Positions 23,481-36,289 of a DNA stretch of 64,000 nucleotides are shown one piece after another. A program made the position numbers and the translations under genes. Under the pieces are notes generated by a model. The model was not told where the DNA came from and searched no databases. It saw only the letters and a program-made list of their open reading frames with translations. This DNA is from Litsea cubeba (Eukaryota > Streptophyta > Magnoliopsida > Laurales > Lauraceae), in assembly GCA_012931725.1 (NCBI GenBank), contig CM022946.1:384717-448716 (forward strand), in the 5' to 3' direction. Positions within the stretch are counted from its first letter, which is position 1; the number at the start of each line of letters is the position of its first letter.

Positions 23481-26400
23481 ATGCTTCACTACAGTTCAAG
23501 AGAAGCCATGAATTACCTCATGCCTTTCAAAACAATAAAGACTCCATCCTTTCTTTGCAAGGTATGTTATTGCTATTTCATTAGCTGCTCTTAAAATATT
23601 CTTTTGTCAATATTCATCTAGCACATGAGGTGGCATGCATTTGGGATTGTGGGCCCATGTGTACTTGGTCTAATGATCCAAGTTTTGGTCCATTAACATC
23701 ATGATTGGGATCTAACATTTTGACTCCCCATGGAAAGTTGAAGTCTTAGCCATTAATGGTGTAACTGGAACTTTGCATTAGGAGTTAATGTTTTGACATG
23801 AAAAGTCAAGTCTTGGTCATTGTATACTATGATTTGCACAATGACTTTCTTCCACCTTAATCCTTTGTTATGTCAAACATTAATTCCTGAATCCTGATAC
23901 AACTTCCAATAACATTACTGATGAAAGCGAACAAAATTTAAACATTGTATCAATCATCATCTTTAGACTAAGGATCTTGGCTAAGGAAAGCGAATGAATT
24001 AAAGCACGTGCTTGGGTGTGCTAAAGTGTCCAAGTTCAATAGATTCCCCAGTGAGCAGCCTGATGCTATTTAACATATATAAAGAGCAAAAGGAGCAATT
24101 TGAAGGGAAGGGTTGTGATTTACAGCGATGTTGGAAAGTATTGTGTGGTTTCTTTGTTTCTAATTAGGTGAAGAGGCTTGTATATGTTTTCTTTTTCTTT
24201 TTTCATTTTCTTTAATAAAGTGAGCAATTATTATCTTGAAGGGGAAAAATCGTACATTTAATAGATATTGATTCCAATGAGGTACTCTGCTTATTAAATT
24301 CAAGATGTTTTATTCTAGGGACGAAGATTTTTCTCAACAAGGGTTGATGGACCTCCTCCAATAAAGAACAATGGTATAAAGATGGAGCTTTCATTAACAA
24401 GGCCTGATGATTGGCATCTGCATCTTCGTGATGGCGACCTTCTTAAAGCAGTAGTTCCTCATAGGTAAGGTTTTGTTTTAGCCATGCTGGTTCTTTGGAA
24501 TGGTCATAGTGGTATGGATTTCACCTATTTGCACTTAGAATGGAGGGTACCTGTCTGATACAACCTTATATGCCAACAGTGCAAGTCATTTTGGAAGAGC
24601 AATTGTAATGCCAAACCTGAAACCTCCTGTCACCACTACAGCTGCTGCGGTGACTTACCAGGAGTCCATTTTGAACGCATTACCTCCAAACAGTGATTTT
24701 ACTCCTCTGATGACGCTGTACTTGACAGACAACATGAATCCTAATGAGATCAAACTTGCCAGTAAGTACAATTTAAATATTTAGTTTGAACATAAAAGTT
24801 TTAAGTTGAGATTTTGATACTCCATTTTTAATATAATCTTTCTTTTATGTAATCACTACATCCTTTGCAAAAAAATTATTGAACTCATTTAAACGTGGTA
24901 CTGCTCAATGGTTAACATGTATTCTGATGATGAATGAGACTGTTTTTAGTTCCACTGTCGAAATTTTTTTTCCTATATGATCCTATTTTTGATGTGTGCA
25001 TTGAATTTATGGAATTGATAGGTTAAACCACTGTCACCATTCAAAAGAGGTTACACTTACAATTGCATGTTCCGTTATTTTTTTTTATTAAATTCAAATT
25101 AATTTGTATATGTAAGAAAATAATGTATTCATTTTGGTTCCCATCGAGGGAATGGGGGAGAGCTGAAGTATGGAAAACACAGTCTCTGTGACTAATTTAT
25201 TACTATCATATAACCACCCTTTGAATATGTTGTTTTTGCCAATTATCCATGTCTTCATCTTTTTTTTTTCTCTTGCAACATGGAAGAACATGACATTGTC
25301 CTTTTCTCTCTGCAGATTTGATTTCATTTATTATGCAGCAGAAAAGTGGCCGTGACTAATCTGCCTCGCTTTTACAAGAAATAGCATTGATCAAATCCCC
25401 TTCTAGTTCTAACACCAACCCTTCAAACAGGACAATATGAGCTTGAGCCCTTCCTAATTGAAAAAATCTCTGCCTATTTGAATCACCAAGAACTGGCTGT
25501 CTGGAAAAGGTTGCGACAATTGCCCCTTCCACATTCTTGATTACACCACTCATTCTAGATGGTCTTGGATTTCCTCTTTGGAGTTCCATCCACATTCAAT
25601 TTGAATTCCCTCTACCCTCTATTACAGTTCCTTGTGTTGCTGACACTAAAATGATAATTGAAATAATATATAGATATGGCTTGTAGGAATTATAACACAA
25701 ATAATGAACTGATACTTAAGAGCGCAAATCTTTCTGTTTCACTGTGATGGATAATAAATTGACAAGCCTATGGGAAGTAGTTTAAAACTGAACTAACGAT
25801 GACATTTGATCAAGTTTTAAGGATAAGGGAACTCTATTAATGTCCCCTCTTTCTTGGGAAGATGCATGATTTCTTGTCTGTTGATATTGAAAGTTGAAAC
25901 ATATGGCGTTAAGCCTATTAACTTGTAGGGATGCAAGGAAGATGTGACAGTTTAGAGAATTCACACAACGGGACATGTAAGATGGGTCCAAGATGGATTG
26001 GGGTACGAAGTATTCTTTATCGTGGCATTCTATCTTCTGCCGTAACGATCCTTTTGCAGTTGTTATTAAAAAAAATGCTCTCATAGACCATAATTCAGTT
26101 CAATTGAATGCTAATCATTGAATAAATTTATATGATTTAAATCAATGTGTGAGTTTTCTTGCCTACATGGATCTAATGGAGGACATGGCCCTAAACAGAT
26201 TTGATTGGCGTCGTCAAATCCATATAGCCGACCCCACCTAGTGGGAAAAGGCTTGGCTTGGCTTGGTTTGGTTTGGTTTGGTTTAAATCAATGTGTGAGT
26301 TTATGCAAAATACCCCTTTCGCTTATACCAAGATCTGACATTCATTTGTTATTTGATCAGTGGAATTTATATTGTCTAGTTATTCTTATTGCTTATTGGA

Positions 26401-28262
26401 TACAAGTGAAATGAAGAAAACTTTTTCATAAGGTTAGTGTTTTGGGGTATTTGGTTACATTTAATATACTGAGTGGTTCGTTAGGGAGAAGCGGGGTGGT
26501 TTTTGGTGTAAAGTTGTATCCTGCTGGGGCTACCACGAATTCTCAAGATGGTGTTAGCGATCTTTTTGGAAAATGTCTACCTGTTCTTGAAGAGATGGTT
26601 GAGCAAAATATGCCATTACTGGTAATTTTCTCAATCTATTCTAGTGAAATATCGAAGTTGTTGTGGCCTTACATCCTTTATATATGGATTTCTATATCTG
26701 GAGATCTTTTTGATCGCTACATGGGCTCTTGATCAGTTTTTTTCCAGTTCGAGTTTCATACCGTCTGATGAATCTAATTATTTGATATCACATGACACTT
26801 CATTTCTTCTAGTATTTCTTTATGTTGTTCCCACAGGAAGACAGTTTCTAACACAACTTTCTCTCTATGAGACTTAGCAGGTTCATGGAGAAGTTACAGA
26901 TCCAGAGATAGATGTATTTGATCGTGAAAAGGTTTTCATTGATACCATTTTAAGACCACTGGTCCAAAGATTTCCACAACTAAAGGTTGTAATGGAGCAT
27001 ATTACTACTCTAGATGCTGTCAAATTTATAGAGTCATGCAATGAAGGTATATTTTGTGATTTTTCATGATCATCATATACCATATATGGGGTCACCTATA
27101 TTTAGTCAAATTATAGTTTACGCAACATTCATCATTTTTTTTCCTCTCCCAATTTCATTTTATTTTGACATATTCTAAAATTTCTTATTCATCAGGGTCT
27201 GTTGCTGCGACTGTAACACCACAACATCTTCTTCTAAATAGAAATTCTTTATTTCGAGGTGGATTACAGCCACATTACTATTGCCTTCCGGTTTTGAAAA
27301 GAGAGATACATAGTATGTTCTGATGATCCTTTTGTTTACCAGTAAGCTCATCTAAAAATTCCTCCCCCCCCCCCCCCCCCCCCCCATTTTTTTTTTACGA
27401 GAACAGAAGTTACTCTTACATGCATTAGAGGATAACTAAATTACTTAATGGAAACAGTGCTTATGAAATACATTGTTCTAAGAGAAGTTTAAAATTGATT
27501 TTTTAATAACGTAATCGTGTCCTATTTTGAGAAATAAATTGTTGTAAGATGAGGATAGCTACTATCTGTCTCAAAATTATAAGAGTTCAAATGCTAAACA
27601 GATTGTTGAACATGAAATACTCATATTTTAGGAGTTCAGTGAGGAAAGAGGCAAAGAAAATTGTAAAGCACTTAGGGTTGTTTGGAAGAGGAGGAAGGTG
27701 GAGAAAATGGTCACTAGTTCAAATTTCGTCTGTGGAGAGCTTTCTCCAGTTGTTTTCTCCACATTCAAACAGACCCTTACTTCCATCAGAGGAGAAAAAG
27801 GGAAACCATAAAGAGAAATTGGTCATGTTCATGAGAAAAATGATACATAGGATAAAAGAACAGAGAAAAATCATTTAATTCTAAAGCTTGTGCCAGTCTA
27901 AAGAAAAGAAGCATGACATAAAGGTTGAGACTGGTCCTCTGAACATTCTATATTGTTTTTTTAATCAAATCACAATTAGATACTTCAGATAATTTAGAGT
28001 CATGATTGCGGATTTTGTTCAAAATCCTTTTTATGCTCATACTAAAGTTTACTTTCTGTAATTATTTGGCTTAAATTGTGGTCCAATGTTATCATGCAGG
28101 ACAAGCTATTGTGTCAGCTGTGACAAGTGGAAGCAAGCGTTTCTTTCTGGGAACTGATAGTGCCCCACATGAGAGAAGACGCAAAGAATGTTCTTGTGGA
28201 TGTGCAGGCATATACAACTCTCCAGTTGCCTTGTCAGTTTATGCCAAGATATTTGAGCAGGT

Positions 28263-28303
<41 letters not shown>

Positions 28304-29022
28304 ACCCATTGAAGCGCCCAGGTTAATTTGAGGCAACACTAACATTCCAAAAAAAATTAAAAAAAATCTGAGGCTACACCCGTATGTTTTTACCATTGAA
28401 TGGAAGTACAGCTGATTTAAGACCCATCTGCAATTTGAGACCTGGAAGGGTGAGATTCATTGGACAGACCTGGATGGGTCTAAAGTTGTGGAGTGTGGAC
28501 ATCATGAACCAATGAATCTGTCGAAGAGATACACATGGCAGATTGGTGGACCAGTAGGTCCCATCATATGAAAGAGGGCCGTGTGTTATAGGTGTTTACA
28601 AAAAATATCAAAATTGGATATTGCTAGAGCTATGATAGAAATGAGTGAACAGCTCACAATCACTGCCTCTGATGTTTGATGAGGCAGCCAGCGAAACAAG
28701 GTGGATCTGATTTTATGTAGCACCTAATTATCATTTTATGATGCATTGCTATCCCTCCCTCAGTTGTAGTTGTCAACTTACATGATGTGATTGATGAATT
28801 GAGCTAATCAAACATTAAATTTAGGCTGGTGCACTTGACAAGTTGGAGGCATTTACTAGCTTCAATGGGCCAGATTTTTACGGACTTCCAAGAAACACAT
28901 CAAAGATCACACTAAGCAAGACTCCATGGAGAGTACCGGAGTCTTATAAATTCGCATCAGGAGAGATCATTCCTATGTTTGCTGGTGAAGTTCTTGATTG
29001 GCATCCCTCAACTCTTGAATGA
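23481..29022 (+). CDS. Dihydroorotase (8 coding exons), probably organelle-targeted
   Basis: Catalyses cyclisation of N-carbamoyl-aspartate to dihydroorotate, the third step of de novo pyrimidine synthesis. The exons are 23481-23561, 24319-24464, 24580-24761, 26485-26621, 26881-27046, 27196-27312, 28100-28260 and 28825-29022. All have GT-AG borders and matching phases, giving 395 residues. Metal/catalytic residues of the family are present: His60-x-His62 (DDWHLHLRD), the Lys146 to be carboxylated (VKLYPAGATT), His184 (VHGEV), His222 (MEHITT) and Asp296 (GTDSAPH). Residues 1-48 are poor in acidic residues and contain KTPSF, GRRFFSTR-like basic/hydroxylated stretches, as in an organelle presequence. 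Met49 stands directly before the conserved domain and could serve as an alternative cytosolic start. Plant homologues are about 380 residues. Intron 3 (24762-26484, the third between coding exons) holds an antisense L1 remnant and an RTE tail. Introns 6 and 7 hold poly-C and CT tracts. The enzyme family is certain; the N-terminal exon is inferred. Confidence 0.94.
25356..25625 (-). pseudogene. L1-type LINE RNase H remnant (antisense, in intron)
   Basis: The minus-strand frame begins with a GNPRPSRMSGVIKN-type motif followed by VATFSR and DSNR. This is the N-terminal half of the RNase H domain found at the C-terminus of plant L1 ORF2 proteins (Asp/Gly-rich first strand, then the Ser-Asn-rich segment). 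It stops at about 25356. No reverse transcriptase or poly(A) end is visible, so it is a short old fragment inside dihydroorotase intron 3, in the opposite orientation to the gene. Confidence 0.6.
26160..26285 (+). mobile_element. RTE-clade LINE 3' end
   Basis: 26173-26240 reads in frame as EDMALNRFDWRRQIHIADPT followed by a stop, the conserved C-terminus of plant RTE ORFs. 'gccgaccccacctagtggga' and 'aaaggcttgg' follow, then a TTGGC/TTTGG simple repeat (about 26250-26284) in place of the usual triplet tail. It is severely 5'-truncated and sits in dihydroorotase intron 3 on the gene's sense strand. Confidence 0.75.
27364..27385 (+). repeat. 22-bp poly-C tract
   Basis: An uninterrupted run of 22 C, then A and a T run, in intron 6 of the dihydroorotase gene. 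The exact length may be uncertain for technical reasons. On the opposite strand it is G22, which could form quadruplexes. Confidence 0.85.
28265..28303 (+). repeat. CT microsatellite
   Basis: About 19 CT units start four bases into intron 7 of the dihydroorotase gene, immediately after the donor GTAATC. Confidence 0.9.
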
Positions 29023-29130
29023 TCTTGTCCCATATTATTTTATTTTCTATTTATCTTGCATAAGCTAAACAAGAAAAATTGTACTAGAAGTTGCATGGAG
29101 CATCCTCTTTAGGAGGCATCTGATAAAATT

Positions 29131-29226
29131 GGTTCCATACAAAGTTGTATGGAACCCTGTTGAAACATTTATTCCATAGCAACTTTGTATGGAACCCTGT
29201 TGAAACATTTATTCCATAGCAATCAA
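29131..29226 (+). repeat. Perfect hairpin and 40-bp duplication after the dihydroorotase stop
   Basis: 29131-29156 is a perfect 12-bp inverted repeat with a 2-nt loop (GGTTCCATACAA-AG-TTGTATGGAACC). Its right arm begins a 40-bp segment ('gtatggaaccctgttgaaac...attccatagcaa') that is tandemly repeated at 29187. It lies 109 bp after the stop codon, so it may be in the 3' UTR. It could be a small TIR-type repeat or a structured 3' UTR element. Confidence 0.8.
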
Positions 29227-29229
29227 AAT

Positions 29230-30399
29230 GACATTTCTTCCATAGCTTCAGCTAAACATTCAGAGCTTTCATTATTAACTATACATGCTTTTCCTTCAAA
29301 GCAGGCCATGATAGTTCATAGGCCAGATTAACTATACATACTTTTCTAGTGGTGTTGGCCAAGTTTTCTGACCCAGCAAGTTGACTAGGAACTTGACCAT
29401 GTCAACTGGGCAAGTTCATTAATTGGAAAATATACATGTTTATTATGGTTTTTACACGTTTTTCTTTATTTAAGTTATCATATTGTATTATGAATAATAA
29501 AACAAATAACTAAAATTAGTTTACTCATCCACCAAGTCAAGTAAACCCACAGTTTTAGCCCCAAAAAAACAGAGTCAACCCACTGAGTCCCTTGGTTGCC
29601 CTGACTCTGTACCTGGCTGAGTCTAGTTGAGCAGCTGGGTTAGGAAACCTTTGGGTATTTTAACCTATCTCACCCCATCAAGATCTGTCATATTAATATA
29701 TTATGCTTAAAGAAATTATTATTCTTATTTCTTTGGCCTTTTTTTTTTTTTTTTTTGCTTTGCCCTTTTCGTGTTCTTTAAACTCGTTGCCCTGCACTTT
29801 AGCTTAGAATTTAGTATGTAACACTATTTACCTGTAACTGTTTCTAGCGAAATAATAGAACTGTTTTTCACATGTAATTGATGTTATCTAAACGCATGAA
29901 CCTACATTCACATGGAAACTGATTTGCCTGCACTTGGTTTACAAAGATCCAGATGGGCTATTGATACCTTGAAGGATCGTTATCTGGATTCAGATCCAAA
30001 AGAGTGCATATAATTTCTTGGAAGAACCAAGCGACTTAACTGTTTGTGGAAATAGGTCCATTTATGTCCCATTTATCTTTTGGGTTCAACCCCAGACTCA
30101 GGCAGCATTTTGCAGCCATGAGGCTGTAAGTCTGGAGCTGATCACGCGATGATAATCTGACAGGCCTAACTCAGGAAATTTGGATATGGTATGGAGCATG
30201 TTAATAGTCAATGTCTGGGTCTAATACCAGTATAATCTAAATCTAAATATATAACAAGAAGATGGCAGGCTGCTCTGAGCGTGGAATGGCTAGCCTGTGT
30301 GCCTCACCGTGATCAATCCAAATCACTTGAGTGGTCCACTTGCTTTGCCTTCACTTGTTGACCGACACCTTTTCCCCATTCTTTTGGTTCAAGGACTCA

Positions 30400-30446
<47 letters not shown>

Positions 30447-33400
30447 CAACACACCAGCACCCAATTGGTGTCAGGACAAGTGACTTTCAATTGGGACCTG
30501 ATTAGGGCAGTAGACTAGCCATTAAAAAAAAAGGGACGTGGAAGGATTTAAGTCACTCTATTTGGTGTGCCCCACTGGAGTAGGTGAGAAAAACGTGCAT
30601 GTCGATGTGTAAGTTTTGACCAATCTTTTTGGCTGTATTTCATCATTCCATGCAGGCAAATTGCCAAATAGAAACCAATTGGTGGCGATCATCATCGATT
30701 TCGAAATTTAATTTTGTTCGGATGTTACGTGTGGGGGCCTACCCACTTCAGGGTTCTCCAACTTGTCACATCTTGGGGCTGATATTTGCCACTCTAATTC
30801 ATGGTTTCTCTAAATAATTATTCATCTCCTTCCTATTATCTTTTCTGGGATATCTCACTCTCAATTCTCACCAGCATTATTTAGATAGGAAGTTCTATTG
30901 TCCATGATGGGACATTAATCCATGTCATCAGTACTTTTGGAAAATAATAATCTCATAAAGTGGTAAGGAGATGCCCTGGAAGTATGTGGCCCACTTATGG
31001 CAATGGTTAATATGAGGATGGAGGGTGTTAAAAGGTGCAATCCAGATTTCACTTCCTTTCTATAATCTTAATATTCTGATCTAGCTAGGTGAAAACTCAG
31101 TGGTTCTAAATAGTGAGATTATCAAATACTTAAACCACGGCCTTAAGATGATTAGATGTAGGTGCAACTTGATGAGGATGAAACTAGGCCCTAGATTATC
31201 AAATGCCCTAAAGACACTATTTGAAAAATAGGGTGTTAGTCCAATATTTAACCTGTTTTTACTTTGAATTTGAGATCAGGTCCACTGCGCACACCAAAAT
31301 AGAATATTATGTGTGAAGCATATATACAAGTATAGGGTCATGATCCAAGATCACTGTGCTCATTATATGTATATTAAGCATAATAAGCCCTTGACTAGAA
31401 TTTGGGTTCGTTCGGGTTAAAGTTTTTAATTTGAATTTGGGCATGGGTATGATTTGACTTTCATTTGAACTCCATTTGGGTCTGCACTCATCTATGGGCC
31501 CCTTTTAGTACGTCAGATTTAGGTATTATATGGACTCAACGTGTATTCATCCCTAAACTTGACCCCCGCCCTGCCCTCAAGGTCCCTTTCACATCTACCT
31601 TTGTGAATTGGCACCGTCCTAGGTGACCCTCACCTCACATCGCACTATTGCTCTAGATAAGGACTCTTTCCTCCAAATATGTAAAATGGGAGTCCGGATC
31701 ACCTAATTTGTAGAAATTGGGAGATATTATTTTTTCATCCGATCATCAATCGCCAATTGTGTTAAATCTTATGCTAACTAATGCATCATCTTGATTGCTT
31801 TTTTAAAATGAAAAAAATCTCCCAGGTAATGAAACCTCTCAATTGCTTTTTTGGAATAAAAAACATCAAGGAAGAGATTTTATAGAGTTGACGATTGTGG
31901 ATTGAATGAAATAATATCTTTTCTACTTCCGAACTCGTAAAATGGATATACGGTGACAAAGGCCCTATGATCCTAGAAACTGTCTATATATTAGACAAAG
32001 GCCCTATGATCCTAGCAACTAGCTATTTATTAGACCCATCCATTCAAGGGAACCATCATAAACTTCGGAGTCCTTAATTTGTTACGAAATTATAGTCCTT
32101 AATTTGATGATTAAAGCATTATGATCATCAATACGATTGATATTTGGCATACTTCTAAATCATATTAAACCTTCCATATGTCTTTAATTTCATGATTATC
32201 ATACATCAGAGTGGGTCCCGCAAACATTCTGGACTCAGTTGTGGAGGATTGTTTCTTTTGAACTTTATACCTAATCATATTTAAATTGGAATATTTGTAT
32301 AGAGCAAATTAGTAGCAAGTACATGAAAATATAGAACATGTGAGGAGATGAATCGATCGTCATCCAAACGGAAGCAAAACATATGAATATGATGACAAGA
32401 AGAAGACTGGGTCAAAACTCAAAAGATAATAAATACCTCGTGAAGAATGAGATGAGCAATCGTTACTGACCAAACAAGTACAAACGAGGACCTTGCTTTC
32501 GAAACCATTATATAATAAATGCCCATCCACATACGCCTGGAAAGAAAAATATTTTAACATGTAGGGTACTGTATCTTGTGAGAGAAAACTCAGAGAGAAA
32601 GGAGAAACTAATGATAAGGACTGCTGAATGCTGATGCAAGGGCTTGTTTGTGTAATATAGGATTTCTTGTTCTATGGATTCTATTTTCACAAGGGAAGAA
32701 AAAGTAGTTTCATTGTGTAAATTCATAAAATTGAGAATTTTCAAGTTGTATGAGGAAGGGGGAGGTCGAGTTTGAAAATTTTCAAGATTGAGGACTTTCA
32801 TTGATCTAAAATTTTAAGAATTTATAATTTTCAAACGTGAGTTTTCAACGATTTTGTAAAAAATCAATGTAGATTGTAGAATTTAAGAGGATTTGATTTG
32901 ATAATGTGATTTAAAAAAAAGGTTTATGTGATAATGGTTGTAGATGAGTGGATTGTATCTAAAAAGACGATGGCCTTTATTTTTACTTTGAGAGGACTAT
33001 GGGGGCCCAGAAGACCATTTTCACCATTATGCATTAAAGTTTCTAATCTATCAAGGTTTTCATATGATTAGGATATTTTATTAGTCACATATTTTAAGTT
33101 AGGCCTTTGGCAGACTTGGAACTCAAGTTTTTCGATTAATGGTGTGAATTAAGTGGGAACCCACACATAATTCTACCCAAAAAACCATATGTGAGTCTTA
33201 CATGCCAAACAATCAACAAAAATCCAATGCTGGCTCTGCTTATTTTAAAGATGATGAGGAGGGCAACCCATTGATTTTTTTTGGGTCTGGTCTGGGATTC
33301 ACATCTTTGTAACCCTAAGATGTGACAGCCTATCATACCATTTTCAGGTCATAAATTGTGGCAATGACGTGTACCCATTTCCTCGTGGACTTTGATTTTT

Positions 33401-33480
33401 AAGATTTAAGATAGGATATCTTTGCCCAATCATATTCCACTTTCTACATACGTGTGCAAATCATCACCAAGATTTTTTTT
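29230..33480. other. Intergenic, no gene seen
   Basis: No supported gene in about 4 kb. Visible items are a poly-T run (about 29740-29757), a (CT)n microsatellite at about 30405-30442, and a 39-bp tandem duplication at about 31955-32033 ('gacaaaggccctatgatcct'). At about 31400-31560 there are 'tttgggttcgttcgggtt'-like phrases of interspersed-repeat type. Open frames here lack domains. Confidence 0.45.
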
Positions 33481-34440
33481 TTTTGGTTTTTCCTTGCATA
33501 GCAATAGCAACTAGCGTTTATTAATCAGTATGGTGCAACAACACCCTTTTAAAATGCGGATGGAGCCAATCCTTTCAAATCCCAAGCCAATTGCATAACC
33601 AATAGGTTTAACATCCGAGAGGGCTCTCATGGTCTACTTCCCTCCTTCCAGGGATTCGTCACCTCATTCTATGTCTACTTCCTTTATCATGAGGAGAGGA
33701 GCTTCATGTATGGCCGAGGACTTTCTATCTGCATCCATAATAACTAAACAATCTTATTGGATCGACCTGAAATTAATTTTTTTGTTTCTCGAATGGATTC
33801 TTTTCGTATTTGAACAATTGGTAAAAAAAAACCGATCCGGTCCCAACCCCCTATAGCTGGGGTGCACCCCCCCCCCAAAAAAAAAAAAAAGAAAAAAGAA
33901 AAAAGAAAAAAAGAAAAAAGGGTCCAGCGTTTATGAATCAAATATAAATTATTATTCAAATAAAAAAGATGATCACAACCGTTGGATTGATTATATATGG
34001 AATAGGTGATGGACATACTTTTCTCGTGTTTGGGATAAAAATAGAGGGAATCTCTCATGTGATCAATCTAATTGTTGGCCCACCAAAATTAACTTTGAAA
34101 GTTCAGATACATTGAATACAAATGGGTGTTAGGGTTAGTAACTGGTTTGGATTTTGAAAGGGTAGGCCATTATGCATTTAGGAAGGGTCTTGCACTATAA
34201 TCTTGTTGTATCTATTCTCCAATTGGGCCTGCTCGTATGCAAGTTGGAAATCTATAACAACAGTTGTATGTGAATATTGAGATGGATGTATAGTAGAACT
34301 AGTAAACATAAAATAAAAAAGAGTGGTTTTGGGAGCATTTAAGGGTAAGAGATACTTGTTTGAGGTGCTTTGTACATGTCCATTAATGCATGTCAATAAG
34401 AGGCTTTGAGTAAAAGTTATGCATGTCAATAAGTTGATGT
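33481..34440. other. Intergenic with low-complexity tract
   Basis: Contains a C-run then an A/GA-rich tract at about 33867-33920. No recognised gene. Short frames on either strand are low complexity. Confidence 0.4.
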
Positions 34441-34449
34441 CCCACCAAG

Positions 34450-34615
34450 AAAATGAGATAGGCTAGAGAGGACATATGGATGAGTACGTAAGAAGGATAG
34501 ATATGAAGAAATATAATCCATTTGAGGATTTGGCTTAGAATAGATTGCGATGGAGACATAATTTATATAGCCAACGTCTTACAAGGCTATGATCATGATG
34601 ATGATAATGTTAATA
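34450..34615 (+). mobile_element. Degenerate RTE-type LINE 3' end
   Basis: The order 'ggctagagaggacatatgga', 'gatttggcttagaatagatt', 'tatatagccaacgtc', 'aaggctatgatcatgatgat' follows the same layout as the RTE 3' end at 26160-26285 and finishes in an ATG-triplet tail (about 34588-34605). The ORF end is broken. Confidence 0.6.
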
Positions 34616-35397
34616 ATGTCTCCTATGACTTTTAGAATTCTCTGTTAATTTTGTTTGCGAACTCTCCAGATATTTTGAGGGGTTCTTTTTTTATTTTTAC
34701 TTAAAGACTCTTGCAAATTCTTAGATTGGTGGCTTTCAAAATGATAAGAAGTGCCTTGAGGATTTTGATTTTAGCTCAGTGCACCATTAAAATTTTCAGA
34801 TATCTCCTAGAAAAGAATTCTCTGATATAATGGCTCTGAACTTAAAAGTGCATGGTACTGACCATCACATCATGTCTCTATTTTTCCCATTCTAAATTAA
34901 TCTTATTTGTGTTTGTTTAATTGTACCTTATTGGATCCCATCTCAGCTTTGCTTATGGATCAGGTCCAAGCCATGATGAACCAAGGGTGGATACCGTGGC
35001 ACGTTCTGCATGCATGGATCTAACATTGGGCCTTACCAAGGGTTGATGGAATGCAGCCCCAAAAAAATCATGCAATCTAAATAATCCTAACCATTCATTT
35101 GGAGTATTTTTAACCAATGCTTTTAGGGGTTTTTTTTTAATTTATTTTTCTAGGAAAACAAATGACTAGAGTTGTTAGATTTGGGCTCTGGCACATGTGT
35201 AGGGCCATCCAATCTTCTCCACTTCCTCTCTAATATTGGTATGGGCCATTGCATCTGTACATCCATGGCTCATCAATTGCTTCCTATGATGAAGAAACTA
35301 CTTTGGGTACTCAACTAGGCAAGATATTTGTCTACCATACTTAGAGCTTGTGCATGTGGATTCCATGTTTTGTAGATCTACACCCTTGATTGGGAGA

Positions 35398-36285
35398 AGA
35401 GCCGGCTCGAGACAATTCGAGGCCTAAAGCGACGATCATAAATTAGGCCTTTTTCTATGTTTTAATATTATTATAAATATTTTATTTAAATTTTATTTTT
35501 CTTGCTTTTTTATAATGCGAAATTACTAATTAAATTTTTATATTCAAGTTTTGCTAACCTATCTTAAGCCACCTTCAAAACCCATATGAGAATTTTGGGC
35601 CCATCCCAAAACTCACATGAAAATTTTGGGTCACAAAACCCAACTACCTTTTTGGCTCCAACAATCCCACACCATGAATCAGGACCATCTCAGATAGACT
35701 TCAGAGGTGTGCCCCACGTATTGGATGTTCCAGATACACAGTACTCATATGCACCGTGGGCGAGTGAATAAATTTTGATGGGGGCCCATTGTTTATCTTA
35801 AATTTTAAGATCTATTATTAGGGTTGAAACCCCAAGTTATAGATTTATTACAACCACATCATGGATCAAATCTGAATGGGCCCCTATTGAAATAGGATGC
35901 ACAAAAATAATAAAAAATGCTTGTGAAATAAGTTCATGACTAAATATATGGCTAAGATTTGATACACATGGACTGCTAAAAATATAATGGTGTGCTAAAA
36001 TCAATTGGACTCCTAGCCATAAAAATATAAGGGGCAAATTTGGAAATATAATGGGCATAAATGACACTTTAAAGGCCCCATGAAAATCTTCGTGGTATCT
36101 TCTCAAATTATTATGGGGCCTTACATTTTGGAAAAAAAAAAGGGAGCTTTGGCCGGAGGTCAACAAGTTTTCTATTTAGAAATTTTAAAAGATGTCATTT
36201 ACTATTATGGGGCTTTTTTTTGTGCCTTATTTTTTGGGCCTAAAGCAATTGCTTTTTTGGCCTTATGGTTCGGCCGGCCCTGAAT
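35398..36285. mobile_element. Element with GCCGGC-type inverted ends
   Basis: The left end 'agagccggctcgagacaatt' and the right end 'ttcggccggccctg' are imperfect inverted repeats. Both ends are followed inward by related 'ggcctaaagc' phrases, here on the same strand (about 35424 and 36238). The 'GGGCCTAAAGCAATTGCTTTTTTGGCC' palindrome-like segment near 36237-36263 is characteristic of an abundant plant repeat. No transposase. Class is not determined. Confidence 0.4.
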
Positions 36286-36289
36286 GGGA

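Noticed and set aside
28265..28303. CT repeat as a CRISPR-like or regulatory array
   Set aside because: Plain dinucleotide microsatellite in an intron.
33629..33856. 75-codon + strand frame as a host gene
   Set aside because: No domain, ends in a low-complexity C/A tract and lacks gene context.
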